Translations under genes and position numbers: made by a program | The notes under the pieces: generated by a model | Databases searched by the model: none | What the model was told of the DNA's origin: nothing | Seen by the model: only the letters and a program-made list of their open reading frames with translations | Shown: positions 1-5,897 of the stretch, piece after piece | How the letters are laid out: each line of letters opens with the position of its first letter | Numbering within the stretch: position 1 is the first letter of the stretch | From: Legionella longbeachae | GTDB taxonomy: Bacteria; Pseudomonadota; Gammaproteobacteria; Legionellales; Legionellaceae | Assembly: GCA_016191305.1 (NCBI GenBank) | Contig: JACPOX010000129.1 | Span: 6,533-14,094, forward strand | DNA: 7,562 bases | Direction of reading: 5' to 3'

Positions 1-1246
1 ATTTGCCCTGGGCTATCATCCAACGCATACTGCTCCAAGGATTTGTAATTCTCTGGTTCTCATATGTTTCGCTATAACGTCGGACAAATTCAGCATACAG
101 TTTTAATGCTGGCTCTTCTCTTTTTAATGGTTGAGCAGCGGCTGTTGGCAGCACTGAATTATCAGACGTCCCTTCAGTTCGACGACTGTATTTTCTCGTA
201 ACCAACTTTTCAATAACAAAAGCCGCATTGCTAGGTCTCCCCAAAAGCTGGAGTAAAGTATTTCCCCAGGAATGATCAACATAAATTATTTTATATAAGG
301 CACTATCAGTCAAATGACAACGGTTTACAAAAGGGTCAACCAACACAGGTCTACTGTCCAAATAGTAATCGATTTCCTTAAGCAAACCCTGGCGATTATC
401 GGCTAATAACTGAAGCAGTGCTTTATTTCGCGGTACTTCTGCCCCATGACAAAGTAACATGGCAACTCCCCGCATAACCTCTTTGTTATTTGGATCACGA
501 GCTAGTCGTTTACAAAGTAATTCAAGTGCGTTATCACCCGTTTTTTTATACGAAGAAAATTTAGTATCTTCCGCTTCGATATTTAGTTTTTCTACAGGGA
601 ATTCTAATAAAGCTTCAAGAGCTTTTATTTTACCTTGTCGCGCAGCCAGCAATACAGGAGTATCCCTCGTCGTACCCATTGGATTAGCCAAATCAGCTCC
701 AGCTTTTGCTAAATGACTTACTCCAATAGAAAAATCCAGCAATATAGCTTGATGTAAAGGTTGAAAAGGAATATGAGTGTCGGTAATACGAGTTATTGCA
801 TTTACATTAGGTTGATTGCTTAAAATTTTATGCAGTAGCTTTGAGTTTTTGGTAGTTAAACTCAAAGATAATAAAGTACGTCCTTCTTCATCACGGCGAT
901 TCATATCAAAAGCATTGTTCTCCAGAAGGTGAAGAGCCAACTTAACTTTACCTACAGCTAGCGCATAATGTAGAGGTTCACCGATATTTTTGTCCTTTAC
1001 CTTACTAAGGATAAAATCAATATAATCAGTCAAATCTTCAGGTAATTCATCATCGACAGAGTCTTTTTTCTTTTCTTGATGCTGTTGAATCAAATAATTC
1101 AAGACAGTAATTTGTGAACCATCTTCCATCCAGAAAGGATTCTCCAGATAACTTAGATCATTTTCTGACAACTTTTGCTCAACAATATGTTTGAATTTTT
1201 GAAATCCAGACTTTATAGATGCATTTATTTCCGTTACAAATCCCAT
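1..1246 (-). CDS. Ankyrin-repeat protein, probable Dot/Icm effector (AnkC/LegA12-like), 3' end outside window
   Basis: An uninterrupted leftward frame of 415 codons starts at ATG 1246 and is still open at the left edge, so the C-terminus is missing. I read about five degenerate ankyrin repeats, at residues ~89-121 (GEPLHYALAVGK), ~122-155 (GRTLLSLSL), ~160-192 (PLHQAILLD, then AGADLANP), ~195-225 (TPVLLAARQGK) and ~237-271 (DNALELL, then LLCHGAEV). Residues 1-75 and ~276-415 show no repeats. There is no signal peptide and no membrane segment, so the product should be soluble. A good Shine-Dalgarno, AGAGGA at 1256-1261, lies 9 bases before the ATG and supports this start. The gene lies 91 bases downstream of trmB on the same strand. 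As I remember it, L. pneumophila has the ankyrin effector AnkC/LegA12 at this place, which suggests a protein injected into host cells. That role is inferred, because the C-terminal secretion signal typical of Dot/Icm substrates is outside the window. Confidence 0.85.
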   Translation of the reverse strand, partial: MGFVTEINASIKSGFQKFKHIVEQKLSENDLSYLENPFWMEDGSQITVLNYLIQQHQEKKKDSVDDELPEDLTDYIDFILSKVKDKNIGEPLHYALAVGKVKLALHLLENNAFDMNRRDEEGRTLLSLSLTTKNSKLLHKILSNQPNVNAITRITDTHIPFQPLHQAILLDFSIGVSHLAKAGADLANPMGTTRDTPVLLAARQGKIKALEALLEFPVEKLNIEAEDTKFSSYKKTGDNALELLCKRLARDPNNKEVMRGVAMLLCHGAEVPRNKALLQLLADNRQGLLKEIDYYLDSRPVLVDPFVNRCHLTDSALYKIIYVDHSWGNTLLQLLGRPSNAAFVIEKLVTRKYSRRTEGTSDNSVLPTAAAQPLKREEPALKLYAEFVRRYSETYENQRITNPWSSMRWMIAQGK

Positions 1247-1277
1247 AATATTACGTCCTCTGTAGTTTTTCGAATTT

Positions 1278-1306
1278 ATCTTACTCATTGAACAAGAGAA
1301 GTTCAA
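1278..1306 (-). promoter_or_regulatory. Candidate sigma-70 promoter of the ankyrin-repeat gene
   Basis: Read leftward, TTGAAC (1306-1301) and TAAGAT (1283-1278) form -35 and -10 hexamers separated by exactly 17 bases. The predicted transcription start is about 25 bases before the ATG at 1246 and leaves room for the AGAGGA ribosome site. The -35 hexamer is also one arm of the inverted repeat TTGAAC-N7-GTTCAA (1288-1306). The match to consensus is moderate and there are no expression data. The gene might instead be read through from trmB. Confidence 0.45.
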
Positions 1307-1337
1307 AAGAATAGTTGTAATTTCTACCAAGCCACTC

Positions 1338-2009
1338 TTAAGATTTAATAAAAATTAAATCCCAGACTCCGTGGCCTAAGCGCTCACCGCGTTGTTCAAA
1401 TTTTGTAAGCGGCCGTGCTCCAGGCCTGGGCGAATAACCTCCAATTACCTGTGAATTATGCAAAGCAGGCTCTGCGGATAAAACTTCCAATATATGCTCA
1501 GCATATTCCTGCCAATCGGTGGCACAATGAATAAATCCTCCTTGTTTTATTTTTTTTACTAATAATTGAATAAATGCGCTTTGAATTAAACGTCTTTTAT
1601 GATGGCGTTTTTTATGCCATGGATCTGGAAAAAAAATCTGTACTCCAGCAAGAGAATTATCGAGTAACTGCGTCTGAAATACCTCTACAGCATCATGAGC
1701 AGCAATACGCACATTGGATAACTGATTTTCATGTAAATCAGCAGCCAAGCTACCTACACCGGCCAAATGAACTTCTATACCAATGTAATTAAGTTCAGGG
1801 TTATTTTTAGCCATAGTTAACAAAGAAGCACCCATGCCAAACCCTATTTCAACCACTGTATCATTGTTACAAGAAAATTCCTCTGTCAAACTCCAAGGCA
1901 CTCCATTGACAGCAAGTTCATAATCCTTAAACCAAAGATCCAACCCCTGTTGCTGCCGATTACTTACTCTTCCAGTGCGTAAGACGAAACTTTTTATCCT
2001 GCGATGCAT
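1338..2009 (-). CDS. trmB: tRNA (guanine-N7-)-methyltransferase TrmB
   Basis: This 223-residue protein belongs to the SAM-dependent methyltransferase family that makes m7G46 in the variable loop of tRNAs, and acts in the cytoplasm. The N-terminus carries the usual RRIKSFVLRTGR start. The SAM-binding glycine loop is EIGFGMG (54-60), followed by the acidic IGIE (76-79). The family signature FPDPWHKKRHHKRR runs from 127 to 140 and contains the catalytic Asp129. The C-terminal TKFEQRGERLGHGVWDL (202-218) carries the conserved TxFExR tRNA and substrate motif. The length is slightly below the roughly 239 residues of E. coli TrmB and nothing essential is missing. The ATG at 2009 has no strong Shine-Dalgarno, but the conserved N-terminus fixes the start. 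The gene is divergent from rpmB and upstream of the ankyrin gene, to which it has no obvious functional link. Confidence 0.97.
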   Translation of the reverse strand: MHRRIKSFVLRTGRVSNRQQQGLDLWFKDYELAVNGVPWSLTEEFSCNNDTVVEIGFGMGASLLTMAKNNPELNYIGIEVHLAGVGSLAADLHENQLSNVRIAAHDAVEVFQTQLLDNSLAGVQIFFPDPWHKKRHHKRRLIQSAFIQLLVKKIKQGGFIHCATDWQEYAEHILEVLSAEPALHNSQVIGGYSPRPGARPLTKFEQRGERLGHGVWDLIFIKS

Positions 2010-2039
2010 AGCTTTTACCCAAAATTATTAAAGTAAGGA

Positions 2040-2067
2040 ATTATATGTGCTTACAAAAATCTTGCAA
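2040..2067 (-). promoter_or_regulatory. Promoter of trmB
   Basis: Read leftward, a TTGCAA hexamer (2067-2062) is followed after 16 bases by a perfect TATAAT (2045-2040), which lies about 30 bases before the trmB start codon. The -35 hexamer is self-complementary and is also used by the rpmB promoter on the other strand. The perfect -10 and sensible position make this one of the better promoter predictions in the window. Confidence 0.6.
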
Positions 2068-2090
2068 CAAATGCATTTTTTTGATATAAA
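2062..2090 (+). promoter_or_regulatory. Promoter of the rpmB-rpmG operon
   Basis: TTGCAA (2062-2067), a 17-base spacer and TATAAA (2085-2090) form a good sigma-70 promoter. The predicted start is near 2097, giving an mRNA leader of about 75 bases before rpmB. I see no riboswitch-like or ribosomal-protein-binding structure in that leader. The -35 hexamer coincides with that of the divergent trmB promoter. Confidence 0.6.
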
Positions 2091-2172
2091 ACCGCTCTTG
2101 TATTTCACATCCGGCTAATTGCCAAGAATTTTACAAAGACAAGCACAACTAAAACCTATTTGGAGTAACATA

Positions 2173-2412
2173 ATGTCTAGAGTATGTCAGGTAACTGGCA
2201 AGCGACCCATGACTGGTAATAAAGTGTCGCACGCTAACAACAAAACCAAAAGACGCTTTCTGCCTAATATTCAAACCCATACTTTTTGGGTTGAAGAAGA
2301 AAATAGATTTGTCACATTAAAACGCGTTAGTACCAAAGGGATGCGTATTATTGATAAGATAGGCATAAAAGCAGTTCTGGATAAAATCAGAGCTAACGGT
2401 GAAAAAGTATAA
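2173..2412 (+). CDS. rpmB: 50S ribosomal protein L28
   Basis: This is a 79-residue basic protein beginning [12 protein letters not shown], the usual start of bacterial L28, followed by [15 protein letters not shown]. The family motif around [10 protein letters not shown] and the C-terminal [10 protein letters not shown] block are present. It is a structural protein of the large ribosomal subunit. The frame is open further upstream, to an ATG at 2119, but the start at 2173 gives the family length (E. coli has 78 residues). It is preceded by GGAG (2162-2165) at a 7-base spacing. Only one cysteine is present, so this is not the zinc-binding form. rpmG follows 16 bases later on the same transcript, the common rpmB-rpmG pairing. 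Confidence 0.98.
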   Translation: MSRVCQVTGKRPMTGNKVSHANNKTKRRFLPNIQTHTFWVEEENRFVTLKRVSTKGMRIIDKIGIKAVLDKIRANGEKV

Positions 2413-2428
2413 TTTAAGGGGATAAACC

Positions 2429-2593
2429 ATGGCAGCTGTCACTATAAAAGTGAAAATGGAATCCACGGCAGGAACTGGATACTATAAAACTACAACAAAA
2501 AACCCACGTAACCATCCTGAAAAGATGGAGCTTATGATGTACGATCCAAAAGTACGTAAGCACGTTCTCTTCAAAGAGAAAAAAGTAAAATAA
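2429..2593 (+). CDS. rpmG: 50S ribosomal protein L33
   Basis: This is a 54-residue protein of the large ribosomal subunit, translated [15 protein letters not shown], then [16 protein letters not shown] and ending in FKEKKVK. The [11 protein letters not shown] segment and the closing [15 protein letters not shown] block are typical of L33, and E. coli L33 has 55 residues. No cysteines are present, so this is the zinc-free form. The start is supported by AAGGGGA just upstream of the ATG. It is the second and last gene of the rpmB operon, directly followed by a strong terminator. Confidence 0.97.
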   Translation: MAAVTIKVKMESTAGTGYYKTTTKNPRNHPEKMELMMYDPKVRKHVLFKEKKVK

Positions 2594-2598
2594 ATTAT

Positions 2599-2632
2599 TT
2601 AAGCCCCAATTAATTTGGGGCTTAATATTTTT
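2599..2632 (+). terminator. Rho-independent terminator of rpmB-rpmG
   Basis: A perfect 11-bp stem, TTAAGCCCCAA (2599-2609) with TTGGGGCTTAA (2615-2625), encloses the 5-base loop TTAAT and is followed by TATTTTT. It begins 5 bases after the rpmG stop codon. This is a textbook intrinsic terminator and should isolate rpoN from ribosomal-protein transcription. Confidence 0.9.
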
Positions 2633-2829
2633 AAAAATAAAACGGATAATCAATCCATTAATTTAAAAATTTTCTTGACTTTATGGCATGCACTCTAGTG
2701 CTGTTCACAATTTGATAGCCTCAATATCTTTTTCGAGTTTTACTCTTAATTTAGCATGATAAACACTGGATAATCCTTAAGGATCGTTTACACTGATACT
2801 AAATAGCAATGAAAACAAAAAGGATTTGT

Positions 2830-4146
2830 ATGAAACCATCATTGCAGCTAAGTATTAGCCAGAATTTAACGCTAACTCCACAGCTACAACAAGCAATAAG
2901 ACTATTGCAATTATCAACGGTTGATTTACAACAAGAAATTCAACTTATTGTTGAATCAAATCCAATGCTTGAAGCAACACCAAATGAAAATAAAGAAGAG
3001 CCTGTGGTCCATGAAACTACAAGCCAAGATCATAATGAGATAAATGACTTTCAATGGTTAGAACTGTATCAAAACCCCAATAAACGTTCAAATTTCGACG
3101 AAAATGATTATAATTTTGATAATTTGCATTGCACTACTACTAATCTGCAAGATCATTTAAGATGGCAACTTGAGCTTTCTCCCATGAGCGATATCGACAG
3201 AGCCATTGCAACCACACTCATCGATGCCAGTAATAGTGACGGTTTTCTAAGTATCTCGATTGCTGACTTACATGCAAGTCTTACAAGCGAGGAACACCCA
3301 TTGGACTTAGATGAAATAGAGGCTGTGCGACATCGATTACAATTGTTTGATCCTGTGGGATGTGTTTGTGTAAATCTTGCTGAAACACTGCTTGTGCAAT
3401 TAGAACAGCTTCCTCTTGATACTGAATATTTAGCTCTGACTAAAAAAATTATTACAGAAAATATTGAATTACTTGGGCAGCATAATTACAAACAATTAAT
3501 GAAAAATTATCAAGTTACAGAAAAAACTATTGATGCAGCATTGAAGATTATTCAAGGATTAAATCCAAAGCCTGGTAACTTAATTCATGAAGACATTACA
3601 GAGTATATTATTCCTGATTTAATCGTTAAAAAAGTTAATAATAAATGGAAAGTTCAACTGAATCAAAGTGTTCTACCTAATTTAAGCATTAATAATCAAT
3701 ATGCATCACTCATCCAACGAGCAGATAACAGTGCAGACAATCAATTTCTGAAAAATAATCTACAAGAAGCACGTTGGTTTTTAAAAAGCATCCAAAGTCG
3801 TCAGGAAACACTATTAAAGGTCGCTATATGTATTATGGAATACCAATAAGGCTTCCTAGAGTTCGGAGAAGAGGCAATGAAGCCATTGATTCTTAATGAT
3901 GTTGCGTCTGCTCTCTCCAGTCATGTCAATACAAACGCTGGTGATGAATGTTCATCAACCGCAATACGTGCTGTAATAAAAAAATTAATCGCCGCGGAAA
4001 ATAGAAAAAAACCAGTACGTGACACTACAATTACATTATTAGTGGAAGAACAAGGGATTCAAGTAGCAAGAAGAACTGTCGCAAAGTATCGTGAAGCAAT
4101 GGGAATTGCTCCATCCAATGAAAGAAAAACAATTCGTAACCAATAA
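2830..4146 (+). pseudogene. rpoN: RNA polymerase sigma-54 factor, interrupted by a stop and lacking the HTH recognition helix
   Basis: Sigma-54 directs RNA polymerase to -24/-12 promoters activated by enhancer-binding proteins. The likely start is ATG 2830, with AGGA at 2821-2824, giving the family start MKPSLQLSISQ; an in-frame ATG at 2809 is less likely. Region I is clear (TPQLQQAIRLLQLST), followed by an acidic linker and the core-binding domain (DIDRAIATTLIDA, RLQLFDPVG, GLNPKPG). At codon 340 the frame meets TAA (3847-3849) where homologues read Gln ([20 protein letters not shown]). The same frame continues with no shift. Near 3913-3921 VASALS joins directly to SHVNTNAG. By comparison with E. 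coli RpoN, about 29 residues (87 bases) are missing, including the recognition helix MHESTISRVTT and the following RGIFELKYFF. The C-terminal domain continues with the RpoN box [10 protein letters not shown]. Further non-conservative changes are Ile333 in place of Arg and CVCVN in a segment that reads VAARD in E. coli. Repairing both lesions would give a protein of about 467 residues, the normal family length. Confidence 0.93.
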
Positions 4147-4188
4147 GAATCCTGATTTATCATGAATTCTTAGTAACTGGAGATTTTT

Positions 4189-4485
4189 ATGCAACTCAAC
4201 ATCACTGGACATCGTTTGGAAGTTACGCCTGCTCTCAGAGCTTTTACTGAAGAAAAATTCGATAAGCTAGAGCGCCACTTTGATCACATCACTTCCATTC
4301 ATGTGGTATTTGATGTGGAAAAATTAAGACAGATTGCAGAAGCAACTGTTTTTATAGCCAACGGTGAATTGCACGCAAGCTCAGAATCAGAAGACTTATA
4401 TGCAGCAATCGATGCTTTGATTGATAAATTGGATCGTCAACTCATCAAACATAAAGAAAAAAGTCGTCAACATCGTGAAGATTAA
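4189..4485 (+). CDS. hpf: Ribosome hibernation promoting factor, short form (HPF/YfiA family)
   Basis: This 98-residue protein has the standard S30AE fold start MQLNITGHRLEVTPALR, then FTEEKFDKLERHF, and the SESEDLYAAIDALIDKLDRQL segment that forms the second helix. The family binds the 30S subunit at the mRNA/tRNA channel and inactivates ribosomes in stationary phase. The length is that of the short proteobacterial form, which lacks the C-terminal dimerisation domain of long HPF. The tail is basic (KHKEKSRQHR), as usual. A Shine-Dalgarno, TGGAG (4178-4182), lies 6 bases before the ATG. The gene directly follows rpoN, as in many proteobacteria, and is intact although rpoN is broken. It therefore needs either the old rpoN transcript or an undetected promoter of its own. 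Confidence 0.95.
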   Translation: MQLNITGHRLEVTPALRAFTEEKFDKLERHFDHITSIHVVFDVEKLRQIAEATVFIANGELHASSESEDLYAAIDALIDKLDRQLIKHKEKSRQHRED

Positions 4486-4506
4486 AAATTTATACTAAAG
4501 CTAAAA

Positions 4507-4543
4507 CCAAATACTTTCACAGAGTAGTTGTGGAAGTATTTGG
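4507..4543 (+). other. Long hairpin between hpf and ptsH
   Basis: CCAAATACTT (4507-4516) pairs with AAGTATTTGG (4534-4543), a T/G step gives a U-G wobble, and CACA pairs with TGTG around the loop GAGTAGT. The result is a 15-bp stem with a 7-base loop. On the rightward strand no T-tract follows (AACAAGG), so this is not a standard terminator for hpf. On the leftward strand it is followed by TTTTAGCTTTAG, but no leftward gene would use it. It may be an mRNA stability or processing element, or a partial terminator that separates hpf from ptsH expression. Confidence 0.6.
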
Positions 4544-4608
4544 AACAAGGCCTAGGTTTCTCATTCAAGCTACACTTATTGCCTACTTCATGATACATTG
4601 TACACGCT

Positions 4609-4878
4609 ATGATAAAAACTAAGATCAAAATAATTAATAAATTGGGCTTACATGCTCGAGCTTCGGCAAGATTTGTGTCAACTGCAGCAAAATTCCAAAG
4701 CGAAATTAATGTAAGTAGCAATTCACAAACCGTTAATGGAAAAAGCATTATGGGTGTAATGATGCTTGCCGCCAATAAAGGTAGTGAACTCATACTTGAA
4801 ATTAATGGCCCAGACGAAGAACAAATGAATGAAGCCTTAACTCAGCTAATTAATAATTTCTTTGGTGAAGGCGAATAA
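4609..4878 (+). CDS. ptsH: Phosphocarrier protein HPr
   Basis: This is an 89-residue HPr of the phosphotransferase system, which accepts phosphate from Enzyme I and passes it to EIIA-type proteins in the cytoplasm. The active-site signature LGLHARAS places the phosphorylated histidine at His15 with Arg17 beside it. The regulatory site NGKSIMG puts serine at position 46, the residue targeted by HPr kinase/phosphorylase where that enzyme exists. The length is normal. The ATG at 4609 puts His15 at the canonical position, although no clear Shine-Dalgarno precedes it. The gene follows hpf by 123 bases, a gap that holds a hairpin. In E. coli the rpoN cluster continues hpf-ptsN-rapZ-npr; here HPr comes straight after hpf, without ptsN or rapZ. 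Legionella is not known for PTS sugar uptake, so a regulatory role is likely (inference). Confidence 0.95.
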   Translation: MIKTKIKIINKLGLHARASARFVSTAAKFQSEINVSSNSQTVNGKSIMGVMMLAANKGSELILEINGPDEEQMNEALTQLINNFFGEGE

Positions 4879-4984
4879 ATTTTTATTTCTTTAAGAATCT
4901 GCAAAAAAGCTCTTTTGATTTGAACAGTTATCTCATTAAAACGAATTTTTCTAACCTTTAGTATTTTTGCAATCCTGTCAAACC

Positions 4985-5722
4985 TCACTTTTCCATATAC
5001 TTTCTTTGTTTTCTCATTTTATTCAAAACAATTAACGTGATCACCAATCCCGATAAAGCATAAATCGTGAAACCCACAAATAAAACTAATGAAGGATTCG
5101 CGGCAATAGCTACAAATAAAATAATCATCAACAAGACATATAAAAAAGGAACCTTGCCTTTAAAATCCACTTCTTTAAAACTGTAATATCGTATATTAGA
5201 CACCATTAAAGCAGAAACAGTTAAAGACAAAACCGTAGTTAATATTCCAACAAATATGTTTCGCCAACCATGTTGATAACATAACCATGAAAAAGAAGCC
5301 ATTACTGCTGCAGCTGGGGGGCAAGGAAGTCCCTGAAAATAACGCTTATCCGCTGTTTCAATCTGTGTATTAAAACGCGCCAAGCGTAAAGCTACAGCTG
5401 CTGTATAAACAAATGCAACCAACCATCCCACCTTTCCTAATTGATTTAAAAACAAATTATACACTAACAATGAAGGAGCTACCCCAAAAGTGACCATATC
5501 CGCCAAACTATCATATTCAGCACCAAATTCGGTCTGTGTATGAGTTAAGCGTGCAATTCTTCCATCCAACCCATCAGCAATCATGCCAATGAATATAGAG
5601 ATGACAGCCGCTTCATACTGACCTTTCATTGAGGCAACCAGAGAATAAAAAGCTGCAAACAAGCTGGCTGTTGTAAATAAATTAGGCAATAAATAAATGC
5701 CAGAATGACTATCTTTTTCCAT
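4985..5722 (-). CDS. pssA: CDP-diacylglycerol--serine O-phosphatidyltransferase
   Basis: This 245-residue integral membrane enzyme makes phosphatidylserine from CDP-diacylglycerol and serine, the precursor of phosphatidylethanolamine. The CDP-alcohol phosphotransferase motif DGxxARx8GxxxDxxxD is complete: Asp53, Gly54, Ala57, Arg58, Gly67, Asp71 and Asp75, with Asp50 upstream. The N-terminus (IYLLPNLFTTASLFAAFYS) and the LRLARFN and FQGLPCPPAA segments are typical of the integral-membrane PssA type, unlike the peripheral E. coli enzyme. Several hydrophobic helices are visible, with two strong ones after residue ~190 and a basic C-terminal tail (NKMRKQRK). AAAGG precedes the ATG at 5722 by about nine bases. 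The gene is convergent with ptsH, and no clear terminator was found in the 106 bases between them. Confidence 0.95.
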   Translation of the reverse strand: MEKDSHSGIYLLPNLFTTASLFAAFYSLVASMKGQYEAAVISIFIGMIADGLDGRIARLTHTQTEFGAEYDSLADMVTFGVAPSLLVYNLFLNQLGKVGWLVAFVYTAAVALRLARFNTQIETADKRYFQGLPCPPAAAVMASFSWLCYQHGWRNIFVGILTTVLSLTVSALMVSNIRYYSFKEVDFKGKVPFLYVLLMIILFVAIAANPSLVLFVGFTIYALSGLVITLIVLNKMRKQRKYMEK

Positions 5723-5765
5723 TCTTATTAACCTTTAAAAAAAACATGAAATAAAATATGTTGAC

Positions 5766-5793
5766 ATAATAGGGATAAAAATTGCTTTTGCAA
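5766..5793 (-). promoter_or_regulatory. Candidate promoter of pssA
   Basis: Read leftward, TTGCAA (5793-5788) and TATTAT (5771-5766) are separated by 16 bases. They lie about 45 bases before the pssA start codon, a normal leader length. The same TTGCAA -35 is used in the trmB and rpmB promoters. Confidence 0.5.
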
Positions 5794-5897
5794 ATCAAAT
5801 TCAAAACAAATTTATTGATATAAATTGAATAAATTTCAATACAGCACACCCCATATGATGTTATACTTGGCATACTGTATTTAATTTGTTTAAGTCT

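Noticed and set aside
459..716. A rightward open frame inside the ankyrin gene
   Set aside because: It is antisense to a clear ankyrin-repeat coding frame, resembles no known protein and has no ribosome site.
1574..1792. A rightward open frame inside trmB
   Set aside because: It is a shadow of the conserved trmB coding sequence on the opposite strand.
2119..2172. An N-terminal extension of 18 codons for ribosomal protein L28
   Set aside because: L28 proteins begin MSRVC or similar, and the internal ATG has a perfectly placed GGAG. The extension is leader sequence.
2414..2653. A leftward open frame over rpmG and its terminator
   Set aside because: It is antisense to the intact rpmG gene and spans an intrinsic terminator.
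2684..2702. A sigma-54 promoter, TGGCA followed by TGCT, upstream of rpoN
   Set aside because: The GG and GC pairs are about three bases further apart than the strict -24/-12 spacing allows.
3877..4146. A separate small gene encoding an 89-residue protein with an RpoN box
   Set aside because: It is in the same frame as the upstream rpoN part, and the codons between the stop and its ATG also encode conserved RpoN sequence (GFLEFGEEA). It is the C-terminal remnant of rpoN.
4144..4172. A hairpin at the end of rpoN (TAAGAAT with ATTCTTA)
   Set aside because: It has only 7 AT-rich pairs around a 15-base loop and no T-tract, too weak to call a terminator.
4482..4793. A leftward open frame opposite ptsH
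   Set aside because: It is a shadow of ptsH, which has the active-site and regulatory motifs on the other strand.
4900..4917. A terminator between the convergent genes ptsH and pssA
   Set aside because: CAAAA and TTTTG form only a 5-bp AT-rich stem, which is not enough to support a call.
5868..5884. A second sigma-54-like TGGCA motif before the DUF3579 gene
   Set aside because: The -12 position holds TT instead of GC.
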